From an uncultured Gammaproteobacteria bacterium (GTDB taxonomy: Bacteria > Pseudomonadota > Gammaproteobacteria > Xanthomonadales > Xanthomonadaceae): a DNA stretch of 29,544 nt. Positions 1 to 9,655 of the stretch are shown one piece after another. The notes below the pieces were generated by a model, which ran no database searches, had not been told where the DNA came from, and was given only the letters and a program-made list of their open reading frames with translations. Each line of letters starts with the position of its first letter. The stretch's first letter is position 1. The DNA lies in NCBI GenBank assembly GCA_946885735.1, contig CAMPGW010000030.1, forward strand, positions 1-29,544, read 5' to 3'. A program made the position numbers and the translations under genes.

Positions 1-1453
1 TGAACTGGTTGCTGGCGCAGTCGCCCTCGATGACGGTGGCGCCGAGGTCGTTGCGCAGGGCGTAGTCGGCGCAGTTCTGGACGGGCGGGGCACCCGGGCC
101 GCAATTCGCGAGGGTGACGCCGTTGACGTCGCCATCGGCCACCACGTAGTTGGCGCCGAAGATCCATTCGAACAGGGAGTCGTCGGAGGCCGCCGAGGCA
201 TTGGAATACACCGTGTTCGGCGCGTCCCCGACATGCCGGTCGAGCGCGATCGGCGTGCTCAGCGGATCCGTCACGTCCGAGGGCCCGGAGCCGGGGAAGA
301 ACTGGATGTCCGGCGGCTTCGGGCTCCCGGCCGCGCCGGCGTTGCCGTCGCGGTCGAGCACGTCGATGTTCTCGCGTTTGCTGCCGCTGGCCGAGCCCGA
401 CAGCCAGTATTCGTCCTCCGACTTTGCCGAGGGACAATGGCAGGGCGGGGAGCTGCCGCTCGTCGGGCAAATCTCCTTGGCGCGATCCAGCGTCGGCGTG
501 GGCTCGCCCTTCATGAAATCCTGGATGAAGCAGCTGGCGATGTTGGCGGTGCCGCCGCCGGTGGAGTTCTCCACCTGCACGTCGTTCGGCGACCACAGCG
601 ACCCGGGCAGGCCATAGCCGCCGGCATTGGGATTGGGCACGATGGTGATCGTGCCGCCGGTGCTCAGCAGGCCCGTTGCGATCAGCGGTATGGCGGAGTT
701 GGAGTCGATCGCGCCCAGCGTCGCCCAGGTTTCCTTCACCGTGGAGCTGGAGTTCTCGCCGGACAGGGTGACGTTGGCGATCAGCGTCACCGCGATGCGG
801 TTGCCCTTGGACGGGTCGGCACGGCAAGCCGGAGTGGGAAGCGCGCTATCGATGCGGCAGAGCAGGCCACGCACCGTGGTCTGCGCCGGGAAGGCCGCAG
901 TGCCGCCGACGCCGGAAGTCTCCAGCCGTGCCGCCGTCGGCATCAGTTCGGTGTAGGGAATCGCGAGCGCAGCGGGCGCGCTGGTGCCGTCGCTGCTCCA
1001 GAAATACAGTTGCCCACGCCGGCCGCCGGCGCCCGCGGTGATCGGGTAGTCGGCCGAGGTGATCGAGTCGCGTTCGGCCATGCACGGGTGTGGCGTGCCG
1101 TCGCTGAGTGCGGGGATGTCGGGAAAGCCGGTGACGCTGCTGCAGGCCACCCACTTGCGACCGGTGGCGGTGCTCGCGGCGAGCCAGCCGCCGGTGGTGG
1201 CCGAGCCGCCGGTCCGCGAGATCAGGTAGTCGCGATTGGCTTTCAGGTATTCGCCGGCGAGGTTGATGCTGTACTCGGCGGCCTGCTCGACGAGCCGGGC
1301 GCGGTTCTCGTTGGTGGCGGTGCGCTGTTCGAAGAAGGCGACGTGGGTCGAGTACAGGACGATGATCGTCAGTATCCCGAGGATGACAAGCGCCACCAGC
1401 AACGTGGCGAGGCCACGTTGCCGCTGGGGACAACCTAGGGGTGGACGGAGCAT
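1..1453 (-). CDS. PilX-like minor pilin, unusually long, 3' end off window
   Basis: Type IV pilus minor pilin of the PilX group, expected in the inner membrane and in the pilus-priming complex. The reading frame is open from ATG at 1453 to the left edge, giving at least 484 residues. The N-terminus has a class III prepilin-like leader ending at Gly14 (QRQRG/LATLLVAL) and a hydrophobic helix at about residues 15-37. The stretch after it, rich in FFEQRTATNENRARL and AAEYSI, is typical of the PilX N-terminal domain. Glu at +5 is absent, as in many PilX proteins. The remaining 400-plus residues are Gly/Ser/Thr/Pro-rich with scattered cysteines and do not match a domain I know. Usual PilX proteins are about 150-200 residues, so this is a long variant or a fusion. 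It lies 29 bp downstream of pilW in the same operon; pilY1 would be expected beyond the edge. Confidence 0.72.
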   Translation of the reverse strand, partial: MLRPPLGCPQRQRGLATLLVALVILGILTIIVLYSTHVAFFEQRTATNENRARLVEQAAEYSINLAGEYLKANRDYLISRTGGSATTGGWLAASTATGRKWVACSSVTGFPDIPALSDGTPHPCMAERDSITSADYPITAGAGGRRGQLYFWSSDGTSAPAALAIPYTELMPTAARLETSGVGGTAAFPAQTTVRGLLCRIDSALPTPACRADPSKGNRIAVTLIANVTLSGENSSSTVKETWATLGAIDSNSAIPLIATGLLSTGGTITIVPNPNAGGYGLPGSLWSPNDVQVENSTGGGTANIASCFIQDFMKGEPTPTLDRAKEICPTSGSSPPCHCPSAKSEDEYWLSGSASGSKRENIDVLDRDGNAGAAGSPKPPDIQFFPGSGPSDVTDPLSTPIALDRHVGDAPNTVYSNASAASDDSLFEWIFGANYVVADGDVNGVTLANCGPGAPPVQNCADYALRNDLGATVIEGDCASNQF

Positions 1454-1482
1454 CGCGGGGGCAGTCTTCGGCTAGTCCTGGG

Positions 1483-2298
1483 TCACGTCCCGGGGGCAGT
1501 ATCGCATAGGGTCCCGGTGGTATCGGGGGTATTGGTGGCGGCGACGGGACGCAGGCATTCGGCGCGCACGCGCACGCTGGCCTGCATCTCGCGCACGTAT
1601 TCGCTGGCGCCGACGAGCACGCCGCCCATGGTCAAATCGAGGTCGCGCACCTTCGACCCGTTGGCGACGGCGGTCGGCGGCGTCCACAGCGAGTCGTCCA
1701 CGATCCGGAAGCGGGTGATGTCGATCTGCAGCGGATCGCTCAGCGGGCACCAGCCGGTCGCATCGTTGCAGGCGGCGGGATAGCTGTCGTAATCGGGGCC
1801 GTCGCCATCGCAGTCGAGCGAACTGGCGGCGGCGCTGGTCTGCGCAACCTCCATCACCCCGACCAGGCGTCCGTTGACGGTCCGGGTCATCCGGCGGATC
1901 GCGCGCACTTCGCCGGCTGCGGTGTCGATCTTGCCGGGGCCGCCGACGCCGCCGCTGGCGGCGGTCTTGCCGTCATAGGCGTAGATCACGCAGCTGTTGT
2001 CCTGGGCGTCGCGGACCACCTTCACGCTGGCGAAGGGCGAGGTGATGTTGCTGCTCGCGCTGAGCGCGATGTATTTCATCGAGTTCTCGTCGTAGCCGGC
2101 GCGGCGCAGTTCGCGGGTGACGAAGTCCATGTTGCTGCGCAGGTCCTGGTTGAAGCGGGTCGAGCGCACGAAATCGGTGTTCGAGTCCAGGCTCGAGACC
2201 ACGAAGGCGACCGCCGCGCCGGACACGACCAGGCCGGGGATGATCGAGACCATCAGCTCGACCAGTCCGAACCCGCGGGCGTGGCGCGGCGCGGCCAT
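1483..2298 (-). CDS. pilW: Type IV pilus minor pilin PilW
   Basis: Minor pilin needed for type IV pilus assembly, 271 residues, anchored in the inner membrane before incorporation. The prepilin motif is clear: short basic leader ending RG, cleavage before FGLVELMVS, with Glu at +5 of the mature protein (residue 14), then a hydrophobic helix to about residue 38. The following segment with NSDF-like and NMDFVTRELRRAGY motifs is characteristic of PilW. Cys-containing loops in the C-terminal half fit the usual PilW beta region. The start ATG overlaps the fimT stop as TGATG, which fixes the start and implies translational coupling. A longer open frame upstream of this ATG is only the shadow of fimT. 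Confidence 0.87.
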   Translation of the reverse strand: MAAPRHARGFGLVELMVSIIPGLVVSGAAVAFVVSSLDSNTDFVRSTRFNQDLRSNMDFVTRELRRAGYDENSMKYIALSASSNITSPFASVKVVRDAQDNSCVIYAYDGKTAASGGVGGPGKIDTAAGEVRAIRRMTRTVNGRLVGVMEVAQTSAAASSLDCDGDGPDYDSYPAACNDATGWCPLSDPLQIDITRFRIVDDSLWTPPTAVANGSKVRDLDLTMGGVLVGASEYVREMQASVRVRAECLRPVAATNTPDTTGTLCDTAPGT

Positions 2299-2924
2299 CA
2301 GTCCGCGCACCGGCGCTTGTCGTAGTCGGGCAGGCGCGCGGTGGCGCTGCTGGACTCGCAGAGCAGGCCGCGACCGAGCCGGTCGACGTTGAGGTTGAGC
2401 TTGTAGGCCAGCTGGCCCGGCGGGCCCGCCAGGCGAATCGTGCCCTTGTCGGCGGACTCGGTGAGGGCGGTGCGCTTGGGCTCGATGACCGCCGGCTTGA
2501 GGTCCGACAGCGAGGTGCCGCCGCCGAGGCTGGCGCCGAGCAGGGTCACACCGTTCCATTCCGACTGGTTGGCGGGATAGCGGGCGACGTCGCAGACGTT
2601 GCTGGCCGGCGCCACGGATGCACAGTCGCAGGGCACCGTGTCGGCATCGTTGGTGGTGGTGGCCGCGCCCAGGCAGAAGCCGTCGGTGCCCACGCGCAGC
2701 ACGCCGACCTTGACCATCTGGTTGCGCTTGACGGCTTCGAAGCGCGCCTCGTTCCAGAACGCCAGCACCTCGTCGCCGGCGCCCCGAAGCGCGGCGCGCT
2801 GGCGCAGGGTGGCGAAGGAGGGGAAGGCCATGAGCAGGAAACTGAACAGCACCGCGATCGTCACCGAGAGCTCGATGAGGGTGAAGCCGGCAGGGGCGGG
2901 CTGGCGCGGGCGCATGGCCGCCAT
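2298..2924 (-). CDS. fimT: FimT/GspH-family minor pseudopilin
   Basis: Minor pilin of the FimT/GspH family, 208 residues from ATG 2924. ATG 2915 is an equally possible start, giving 205. The leader ends AG with mature start FTLIELSVTIAVL, Glu at +5, and a hydrophobic helix. After the helix come LRGAGDEVLAFWNEARFEAVKRN, split here only by its conserved pattern of a helix with Ala-Arg-x-Glu-Ala-x-Lys-Arg, which marks GspH/FimT proteins. FimT homologues in related bacteria contribute to DNA uptake by competence pili; whether this one does is not shown by the sequence. It is the first gene of the visible pilin run and is transcribed away from the gene at 3049. No pilV lies between it and pilW. 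Confidence 0.82.
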   Translation of the reverse strand: MAAMRPRQPAPAGFTLIELSVTIAVLFSFLLMAFPSFATLRQRAALRGAGDEVLAFWNEARFEAVKRNQMVKVGVLRVGTDGFCLGAATTTNDADTVPCDCASVAPASNVCDVARYPANQSEWNGVTLLGASLGGGTSLSDLKPAVIEPKRTALTESADKGTIRLAGPPGQLAYKLNLNVDRLGRGLLCESSSATARLPDYDKRRCAD

Positions 2925-3048
2925 TCTTGGAGAGGGCGCCCGTGGCCGCCATTCGTACTTTTACCTAGGCCGGAGGTCCTGGTCCGGTTGGCCGGGGCGA
3001 CGGGGCTTCGCGTAAACTCGGCGCTGCGTCACAAACAACGGAGTGCGC

Positions 3049-4698
3049 ATGAGCCAGAGCTATCGTCCGCTGGGCGAAGGGATACCCGGCCCGCGTGGGC
3101 TGGGCGGTGCCCCGTTCATCGCCGAAGCCAAGCGCGCGCGTGCCTGGGTGGCGGCGCTGCCGCGGGCCAACGCCGAGGTGACCCGGGAACGGCTGGCGCA
3201 GGCACTCGACAACCTCGCCGGACAGAAGCTCGAGGGCTCGCAGCGCCTGTCCGTGCTGGAGGAACTGCGACCGGCCATCGGCGATTCGATCGTGCTGCTG
3301 CGACGCGAATACGCCGGCAGCGCGCTGCCGCTGGCGCCGTCGAAGGCGGCCGCGGCGCAACACGTCGAGGCCTTCCATCTCGCCCTGGCGGAGGGTTACC
3401 GGCTTGCCGCGGTCGAACTGTGCGGACCGGCCGGCAACGTGCCCATGTTGCGCGGCGGCACCGTCGCCACCGCGCTGGCGCGTTCGACCTGGCACTACCT
3501 GCAGGCATTGGCCACGGCCTGGCGCGTGTACCGGGCGCCGGCCCGCGGGCTCTGGCAGGGCCTGCACCGGGTCCATCGTTTCGCCGCCGAGACGCGCCTG
3601 GATGCGCGTCCGGTCGAGGACGATCTGGCAGGCGCACCGGTCGAGGTGCGGGTCGCCTACCTGCAGGGCCTGCTGATGGCGATCACCCATCCGCTGGCCT
3701 TCAGCCAGCAGGAACAGGACCTGCTCTGGAACGCGACGCAGGCCTTCGCCGCGCGCTGCAACGTCACGGCCACGCCGCCCCGCGACAACGCCCCGGAAGT
3801 GCCCCTGGATGCCGATCGCGGTCCCGGACCCGCGGTGGCGGGTGAGCCCGCGGCGCAATGGCTGGACATGTCCGCGTTCGTCTCGGAAGTCGACAACGCC
3901 CTCGAGCGCCAGCGCGACGGCCACTCCGACCTGATGCCGCCGCGCGGGACCGGCTTCCGGGTCGGCGTGGAGATGCTCGAGCGCCTGCGCCGCGCATTCG
4001 GTCTGGCCGCGGCCCGCACCCATGTGCGGCTCCCGGGCGGCCATTGCGTGCGCACCGTCTTCGGTCTGAGCGGCCTGCACTTCTACCTCGCCGGGCAGCG
4101 CGATTTCGAGGCCTTCATGCGCCAGGCGACGCAGCACGTGGTGCACATCGTCGACCGGGCCTCGTGGGCCGGCGCGGCGACCGACGCCTCGAAGGTGCCG
4201 GTGCACGAGGCGCGCGTGCTCGACCAGAGCCTGGGCGGCTACCGCATGGCCTGGGCGCATGCCGGGCAGATTCGTGCGCGCGTCGGCGAACTGGTCGGCC
4301 TGACCTTCGCCGATGCCGACGAGTATCCGGAATGGATGCTTGGCGTGATCCGCTGGCTGCGCTACGAGGCCGATGGCGGCTTGTCCGCGGGCGTCGAGCT
4401 GGTGTCGCGGCACACCGCGGCGGTCGGCCTGCGCACCGTGCAGGGCGAGGACCCGATCCGCGCGCTGGAGATGCGTTCGCTCGAAGGCGACGAACGGCAG
4501 TTCCTCGCGCCGAACACGCTGGACGCCGCGGCCACGCGCATCCAGGTCGTGCGCGACCAGCCGGTGGACGCGCCGGAAGCCGAGGTCGAGGAGATCCTCG
4601 CCGGCGTGGACGTGCTGCTCAATGCCGGCGACTACGCGCTGTTGCGTCCGCTGCGCGCCGACCTGGTCGCCGAGGGCGAGGGCGGGAACGAGGCATGA
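3049..4698 (+). CDS. Conserved protein with PilZ-like C-terminal domain
   Basis: Soluble protein of 549 residues with no signal peptide or membrane segment. Residues 1-370 are mostly helical and unrecognised. From about residue 385 a motif [11 protein letters not shown] is followed by [11 protein letters not shown], then [20 protein letters not shown] and VELV. That strand order and the GVIRW...GVEL pattern resemble PilZ-type c-di-GMP receptor domains, but the usual RxxxR is not obvious, so binding is uncertain. The start is ATG 3049, with GGAG at 3040-3043; an in-frame GTG at 3043 is less well placed. Its stop overlaps the ispG start as ATGA, so the two are translationally coupled. Function is inferred only from the C-terminal fold; no product name can be given with confidence. 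Confidence 0.6.
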   Translation: MSQSYRPLGEGIPGPRGLGGAPFIAEAKRARAWVAALPRANAEVTRERLAQALDNLAGQKLEGSQRLSVLEELRPAIGDSIVLLRREYAGSALPLAPSKAAAAQHVEAFHLALAEGYRLAAVELCGPAGNVPMLRGGTVATALARSTWHYLQALATAWRVYRAPARGLWQGLHRVHRFAAETRLDARPVEDDLAGAPVEVRVAYLQGLLMAITHPLAFSQQEQDLLWNATQAFAARCNVTATPPRDNAPEVPLDADRGPGPAVAGEPAAQWLDMSAFVSEVDNALERQRDGHSDLMPPRGTGFRVGVEMLERLRRAFGLAAARTHVRLPGGHCVRTVFGLSGLHFYLAGQRDFEAFMRQATQHVVHIVDRASWAGAATDASKVPVHEARVLDQSLGGYRMAWAHAGQIRARVGELVGLTFADADEYPEWMLGVIRWLRYEADGGLSAGVELVSRHTAAVGLRTVQGEDPIRALEMRSLEGDERQFLAPNTLDAAATRIQVVRDQPVDAPEAEVEEILAGVDVLLNAGDYALLRPLRADLVAEGEGGNEA

Positions 4699-5930
4699 GC
4701 GAAGCCGCACCCCAGGCCCGCCGTGCCACGCGCACGGTGAAGGTGGGTCCGGTGCAGGTCGGCGGCGGCCACCCGGTCGTCGTGCAGTCCATGACCAACA
4801 CCGACACCGCCGACGTGGCCGCCACCACCAAGCAGGTCGCCGAACTCTGGCGCGCCGGGTCCGAACTGGTGCGGGTGACGGTGAACAACCCCGAGTCGGC
4901 CGCCGCGGTGCCGCGCATCGTCGAGCGCCTGGCGATGATGGGCGTGGCGGTGCCTATCGTCGGCGACTTCCACTACAACGGCCACCAGTTGCTCGCCGCG
5001 GAGCCTGCCTGCGCCGAAGCGCTCGCCAAGTACCGCATCAACCCCGGCAACGTCGGTTTCGGACGCAAGCGCGACAGCCAGTTCGCCGCGCTGATCGAAC
5101 TGGCGATCCGGCACGGCAAGCCGGTGCGCATCGGCGTCAACTGGGGCTCTCTCGACCAGGCCCTGGCGGCGCGGCTGATGGACGAGAACGCGAGCCGCGA
5201 CGAGCCCTGGGATGCAGGGCGCGTGCTGCGCGAGGCGCTGGTGGTGTCGGCGCTCGAGTCCGCGCAACAGGCGCTGGACATCGGCCTTCCGGCCGACCGC
5301 ATCATCCTCTCGGCCAAGGTCAGCGGCGTGCAGGAACTCATCGCGGTGTACCGCGACCTCGCCACGCGCAGCGACTTCCCCCTGCACCTCGGACTGACCG
5401 AGGCCGGGATGGGCAGCAAGGGCATCGTGGCGTCCACGGCGGCGCTGGCGGTGCTGATGCAGGAAGGGATTGGCGACACCATCCGCATCTCGCTCACGCC
5501 CGAGCCCGGCGGCGCGCGCACGCAGGAAGTGGTGGTCGCCCAGGAGTTGCTGCAGACCATGGGGCTGCGCGCCTTCACCCCGCTGGTGACGGCCTGCCCG
5601 GGCTGCGGACGCACGACCTCGGAGTTCTTCCAGGAACTCGCGCAAACCGTGCAGACCCACGTGCGCGAACGCATGCCGGAGTGGAAGATCCGTCATCCGG
5701 GCGCGGAACGCCTTACCCTGGCGGTGATGGGCTGCGTGGTGAACGGACCGGGCGAATCACGGCACGCCAACATCGGCATCTCCCTGCCCGGCACCGGCGA
5801 AGCGCCGGCGGCGCCGGTCTTCATCGACGGACAGAAGGCCATGACCCTGCGCGGCGAGAACATCGCCGCCGAGTTCGTCGCCATCATCGACGACTACGTG
5901 GAACGCACCTTTGTCGCCGGTCCCGGCTGA
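4695..5930 (+). CDS. ispG: 4-hydroxy-3-methylbut-2-enyl diphosphate synthase (IspG/GcpE)
   Basis: Cytosolic iron-sulfur enzyme of the MEP isoprenoid pathway, converting MEcPP to HMBPP with flavodoxin as usual electron donor. At 411 residues it has the normal length for the short bacterial form. The N-terminal TIM-barrel part carries [14 protein letters not shown] and the NPGN motif. The C-terminal [4Fe-4S] domain has ACPGCGRT and [10 protein letters not shown], supplying the three conserved cysteines, and the glutamate of NGPGE is the expected fourth ligand. The start ATG lies inside the preceding stop (ATGA). The downstream PAP2 gene begins within its 3' end. Confidence 0.96.
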   Translation: MSEAAPQARRATRTVKVGPVQVGGGHPVVVQSMTNTDTADVAATTKQVAELWRAGSELVRVTVNNPESAAAVPRIVERLAMMGVAVPIVGDFHYNGHQLLAAEPACAEALAKYRINPGNVGFGRKRDSQFAALIELAIRHGKPVRIGVNWGSLDQALAARLMDENASRDEPWDAGRVLREALVVSALESAQQALDIGLPADRIILSAKVSGVQELIAVYRDLATRSDFPLHLGLTEAGMGSKGIVASTAALAVLMQEGIGDTIRISLTPEPGGARTQEVVVAQELLQTMGLRAFTPLVTACPGCGRTTSEFFQELAQTVQTHVRERMPEWKIRHPGAERLTLAVMGCVVNGPGESRHANIGISLPGTGEAPAAPVFIDGQKAMTLRGENIAAEFVAIIDDYVERTFVAGPG

Positions 5931-6678
5931 ACCGCGCCGCCCGCTGGGCGCCGTGCTGGCCAGCGAGCTTCGCTACGGCCTGGAGTTCATCCGTCGCCAC
6001 CCGTATCGCCTGAGCCTGCCCTTCGTCGGACTGCTGTTGCCGATGTGGGCCTTCGCCGCGCTGGCCACGCGCTTGCGCGCCGGCGGTGGGTTCTCTTTCG
6101 ACGTGCCGGTGCTGGCGTGGTTGCACGATCGCGCCAGCCCCGGCGTGGACGCCTTCTTCCAGTGGATGTCGGAACTCGGTTACCTGTGGGGCGTGGTGCC
6201 GGCGGACGCCGCGGTGCTGGGCTGGCTGGTGTGGCGCCGGCGCTATCGCGACGGCCTGTTCTGGGGGCTTGCGGTGCTCGGTTCGTTGGGACTGAACCTC
6301 GGGGCCAAGGTCTACTTCGCCCGCGCGCGTCCCGACCTCTGGCTGTCCATCGCGCCGGAGCATAGTTTCAGCTTCCCCAGCGGGCACGCCATGGGGTCGG
6401 CGACGCTTGCCGTCGCGGTGCTGCTGCTGGCCTGGCATTCGCGTTGGCGCTGGACGGTGGCCGCGGTTGGTTCGCTCTTCGTCCTGCTGGTCGGATTGTC
6501 GCGCGTGTATCTGGGCGTGCATTACCCCTCGGACATCCTGGCGGGTTGGGCCGCGGCCTGTGCGTGGGTGGTGGCGATGCACCACGTGGTCGCGCGCGAC
6601 GCGCCGGCGCCGCCTTCCTCGGCGGCGGCCCGCCCGGACGCGATTGCACCGATCAGCGCTGCAGGGTCTCCGGATTGA
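5911..6678 (+). CDS. PAP2-family membrane phosphatase
   Basis: Integral membrane phosphatase of the PAP2 superfamily (phosphatidic acid, PGP or undecaprenyl-diphosphate phosphatase-like), 255 residues from TTG 5911. The three active-site motifs are complete: KVYFARARP (KxxxxxxRP), SFPSGHAM (PSGH) and [12 protein letters not shown] (SRxxxxxHxxxD). About five or six hydrophobic segments surround them. The TTG start overlaps ispG by 20 nt; a GTG about 14 codons further in would avoid most of this and is the alternative. Next to ispG and upstream of murB, a role in recycling the C55 lipid carrier is attractive, but that is inference from neighbours. It ends convergently with the EamA gene, overlapping by 26 nt. 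Confidence 0.85.
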   Translation: MSPVPAEPRRPLGAVLASELRYGLEFIRRHPYRLSLPFVGLLLPMWAFAALATRLRAGGGFSFDVPVLAWLHDRASPGVDAFFQWMSELGYLWGVVPADAAVLGWLVWRRRYRDGLFWGLAVLGSLGLNLGAKVYFARARPDLWLSIAPEHSFSFPSGHAMGSATLAVAVLLLAWHSRWRWTVAAVGSLFVLLVGLSRVYLGVHYPSDILAGWAAACAWVVAMHHVVARDAPAPPSSAAARPDAIAPISAAGSPD

Positions 6679-7567
6679 TCGCCGGGTCGGTGACGGTGCG
6701 CCGCGCCAGACGGGCCTCGCGCTGGGCGATATAGGCGTTGGCGCCGAAGATGATCGCGGCGCCCAGCACCGTCCAGCGATCCACCGTCTCGCCGAACAGC
6801 CACCAGCCGAACACGCCCACCACCAGCACCTGCAGGAAGCTGATCGGGGTCAGCAGCGAGGCGTCCGCCAGCGCCAGCGCCCGCGTCCACGCCATGTGCG
6901 CGGTGGTGCCGAGGAAGCCGGCGAGGATCACCCACAGCCAGGTGATGCCGGTGGGCGTGGTCCAGTAGAACAGCGCCGGCAGCAGCGACAGCGGGACCCA
7001 GATCATCGTCGTGTAGATGACGATGGCGTCGGCCTTCTCGGTGCGCGACAGGAACTTGATACTGATCGCGACGCTGGCGCTCATCACCGCGGCCAGCACC
7101 GCCACCAGGCTGGCGAGCTGGAAGCTGTCGCTCCAGGGCCGGATCAGCACGAGCACGCCGAGGAAGCCGACGATCACCGCGGCCCAGCGCCGCGCCCTGA
7201 CGATCTCGCCGAGCACGAACACCGCGCCGATGGTGACGAAGATGGGCGTGGAGTACGACAGCGCTACCGCCTGCGCCAGCGGCAGGTGCACGATCGCCCA
7301 GAAACCGGCCAGCATCGAGACGATGCCGATCACGCAGCGCAGGAAGTACAGCGACAGCTTGTCGGTGCGCAGGATGCCCACGCCATGGCGCATCAGCAGC
7401 GGCAGGGTGAACACGAAGCCGAACAGGTTGCGGAAGAAGGCGATCTCGAAAGGATGCAACTCCGACGAGGCCAGCCGGATGCAGACCGCCATGAAGCCGA
7501 ACAGCACCGTGCTGGCGACCATCAACGCCACCGCCCGCGGGACTGGGGAGCGCGGGAGCAGGTCCAC
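6653..7567 (-). CDS. EamA/DMT-family transporter
   Basis: Inner-membrane transporter of the drug/metabolite superfamily, 304 residues. It contains about ten hydrophobic helices in two EamA repeats: the first from about residue 15 to 145, the second from about 155 to 290. Motifs such as PFEIAFFRNLFG and LSYSTPIFVTIGA in repeat 1 and PISFLQVLVVGVFGWWLFGE in repeat 2 are typical. The substrate cannot be told from sequence. The start is taken as GTG 7567, only 2 nt after the murB stop, so translation is probably coupled; an internal ATG at residue 16 would cut the first helix's basic flank. Confidence 0.88.
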   Translation of the reverse strand: MDLLPRSPVPRAVALMVASTVLFGFMAVCIRLASSELHPFEIAFFRNLFGFVFTLPLLMRHGVGILRTDKLSLYFLRCVIGIVSMLAGFWAIVHLPLAQAVALSYSTPIFVTIGAVFVLGEIVRARRWAAVIVGFLGVLVLIRPWSDSFQLASLVAVLAAVMSASVAISIKFLSRTEKADAIVIYTTMIWVPLSLLPALFYWTTPTGITWLWVILAGFLGTTAHMAWTRALALADASLLTPISFLQVLVVGVFGWWLFGETVDRWTVLGAAIIFGANAYIAQREARLARRTVTDPAINPETLQR

Positions 7568-7569
7568 CG

Positions 7570-8610
7570 TTACCAGGTCGCCCCGATGATGCGCGGCTCC
7601 GGTTCCAGCGCGACGCCGAATCGTTCGCGCACCGACGCCGCCACGCGTCGCGCCAGGTCGAGCAACTGCGCGCCGGTCGCGCTACCGTGGTTGACCAGCA
7701 CCAGCGCGTGCTGCGCGGACACGCCAGCGTCGCCCTCGCGGAAGCCCTTCCAGCCGGCCTGCTCGATCAGCCAGGCGGCGGACACCTTGCGCCGCTCCGG
7801 TGGACCGGCGGGGAAGACGGGCAGGCCGGGGTGCGCGGCCGCGAGGGCCTCGGCGTCGGCCAGTGGCAGCACCGGATTCTTGAAGAAGCTGCCGGCGTTG
7901 CCGACCAGCGCCGGATTCGGCAGCTTGCGCACGCGGATGCGGCTGATCGCTTCGGCCACGTGCGGCGCGCGCGGCGAGTCCACACCCATCGCCGCCAGTT
8001 CCTCGCGCACCCCGGCGTAATCGAGTTGCAGGGGCCGCTCCCGCGGCAGCCGGAACTCGACCGCGGTGACCACCCAGGCTTCGAGGTCGGCCTTGAACAC
8101 GCTGTCGCGGTAGCCGAAACCGCAGTCGGCGTTCGATAGCCGCTTGAACTGGCCGGTGCCGCGGTGGAAGGCCTCGACCGTCTCGATGAACTGCCGCACC
8201 TCGACGCCGTAGGCGCCGATGTTCTGGATCGGGCTGGCGCCGACGGTGCCCGGGATCAGCGCCATGTTCTCCAGCCCGCACAGGCCGCGACCCAGGGTCC
8301 AGTGGACGAGGTCGTTCCAGTTCAGGCCCGCCTCGGCGCGCACCAGCACGCTGTCGCCGTCGTCGCGCAGCACGCGCGCGCCGTGCATCGCCAGGCACAC
8401 CACCACGCCGGGAAAGTCGCCGGCGAACAACAGGTTGCTGCCCTCGCCAAGCACCATCACCGGGCCGTCGCGCAGCATCGCGAAGTCGAACAGCTCGGGC
8501 AGGGCGTCGGGGTGGCTGACGTCCGCCATCATGGCCGCACGCGCCGGCACCCGGAAGGTGTTGCGCCCGGCCAGCGACACGTTCTCGGCGAGCTGGTAGC
8601 CGCCGCTCAT
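7570..8610 (-). CDS. murB: UDP-N-acetylenolpyruvoylglucosamine reductase (MurB)
   Basis: Cytosolic FAD- and NADPH-dependent reductase forming UDP-MurNAc for peptidoglycan synthesis; 346 residues, matching type I (E. coli-like) MurB. FAD-binding features include NTFRVPARA near the N-terminus, VLGEGSNLLF (53-62) and ALIPGTVGASPIQNIGAYG (117-135). The type I insertion with GYRDSVFK (166-173) is present. The catalytic serine is S241 in NAGSFFKNP, and the C-terminal glutamate lies in PEPRIIGATW (E338). It follows pyrD by 13 nt and precedes the exporter by 2 nt. Confidence 0.96.
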   Translation of the reverse strand: MSGGYQLAENVSLAGRNTFRVPARAAMMADVSHPDALPELFDFAMLRDGPVMVLGEGSNLLFAGDFPGVVVCLAMHGARVLRDDGDSVLVRAEAGLNWNDLVHWTLGRGLCGLENMALIPGTVGASPIQNIGAYGVEVRQFIETVEAFHRGTGQFKRLSNADCGFGYRDSVFKADLEAWVVTAVEFRLPRERPLQLDYAGVREELAAMGVDSPRAPHVAEAISRIRVRKLPNPALVGNAGSFFKNPVLPLADAEALAAAHPGLPVFPAGPPERRKVSAAWLIEQAGWKGFREGDAGVSAQHALVLVNHGSATGAQLLDLARRVAASVRERFGVALEPEPRIIGATW

Positions 8611-8623
8611 CGCCGGGCGCGGC

Positions 8624-9655
8624 TCACGCGACGCCCTCGCGCAGGCGCCGGATCGAGGCCACGCACTCGCCGATGAGCTCCGGACCGCGGTAGACCATGC
8701 CGGTGTAGAACTGCACCATGCGCGCGCCCGCGGCGATCTTGCCGGCGGCGTCGGCGCCCGACAGGATGCCGCCGACCCCGAGGATGGGTATCGCGTCGTC
8801 CAGCCGCAGCCGCAGCTTGCGCAGCACCGCGGTCGAGCGCGCGTACAGCGGCTCGCCGGACAGCCCGCCCGATTCCCCGGCCAGCGGGTGGCCGGCGATC
8901 TCGCTGCGGTCGAGCGTCGTGTTGCCGACGATCACGCCGTCGATGCGCGCGGCATTGAGCACCGTGGCCATGCCGTCGAGTTCCTCGTCGGTCATGTCCG
9001 GCGAGACCTTCAGCAGCATCGGCGTGCGGTGGCCATGCACGCCGCCGAGTTCTTCCTGCGCCTCGCGCAGTTCGCCGATGAACCGGCGCAGCGTCTCTTC
9101 CTGCTGCAGGTCGCGCAGGCCGGTCGTGTTGGGCGAGGAGATGTTGACGGTGATGTAGTCCGCCAGCGCGAACACCTTCTCCATGCAGTGGATGTAGTCC
9201 TCGGCCGCGCGCTCGTTGGGCGTGTCGCGGTTCTTGCCGATGTTGATGCCGAGGATGCCGGTTCGGCGGGCGCGCTCGACGTTGCGCACCAGCGCGTCCA
9301 CGCCGAGGTTGTTGAAGCCGAGGCGGTTGATGACGGCGCGGTGCTCGGGCAGCCGGAACATGCGCGGCTTCGGGTTGCCGGCCTGCGGCCGCGGCGTGAT
9401 GGTGCCGATCTCGACGAAACCGAAGCCGAGGGCGAGCAGCGCGTCCACGTGCTCGCCGTTCTTGTCCAGGCCGGCGGCGCAGCCGACCGGATTCGGGAAG
9501 TCGATGCCGAAGGCTCGCGTGACCAGCGCGGGCGGACGCTGCGCCACCAGCGGATTGAGGCCGGTACGGTAGGCGAGTTCCACGGCCTTCAGGCCGAGGC
9601 CGTGGGCCCGTTCGGCGTCGAAGCCGAACAGGAACGGCCGCGCGAGCGAATACAT
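8624..9655 (-). CDS. pyrD: Dihydroorotate dehydrogenase (quinone), class 2
   Basis: Membrane-associated FMN enzyme oxidising dihydroorotate to orotate in pyrimidine synthesis, passing electrons to quinone. The 343-residue length and the N-terminal amphipathic helix ([18 protein letters not shown]) are class 2 features. Motifs include [37 protein letters not shown] and [15 protein letters not shown], which carries the class 2 catalytic serine. Phosphate-binding GVGGI and [11 protein letters not shown] lie near the C-terminus. The start ATG overlaps the stop of the upstream DUF4190 gene as TGATG, which rules out the longer open frame upstream. Confidence 0.96.
   Translation of the reverse strand: MYSLARPFLFGFDAERAHGLGLKAVELAYRTGLNPLVAQRPPALVTRAFGIDFPNPVGCAAGLDKNGEHVDALLALGFGFVEIGTITPRPQAGNPKPRMFRLPEHRAVINRLGFNNLGVDALVRNVERARRTGILGINIGKNRDTPNERAAEDYIHCMEKVFALADYITVNISSPNTTGLRDLQQEETLRRFIGELREAQEELGGVHGHRTPMLLKVSPDMTDEELDGMATVLNAARIDGVIVGNTTLDRSEIAGHPLAGESGGLSGEPLYARSTAVLRKLRLRLDDAIPILGVGGILSGADAAGKIAAGARMVQFYTGMVYRGPELIGECVASIRRLREGVA

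Noticed and set aside
2965..4710. 581-codon minus-strand open frame opposite the PilZ-like gene
   Set aside because: It is a GC-rich shadow: composition dominated by Arg, Ala, Gly and His, no recognisable motif, and it covers a gene with good start signal and overlap with ispG.
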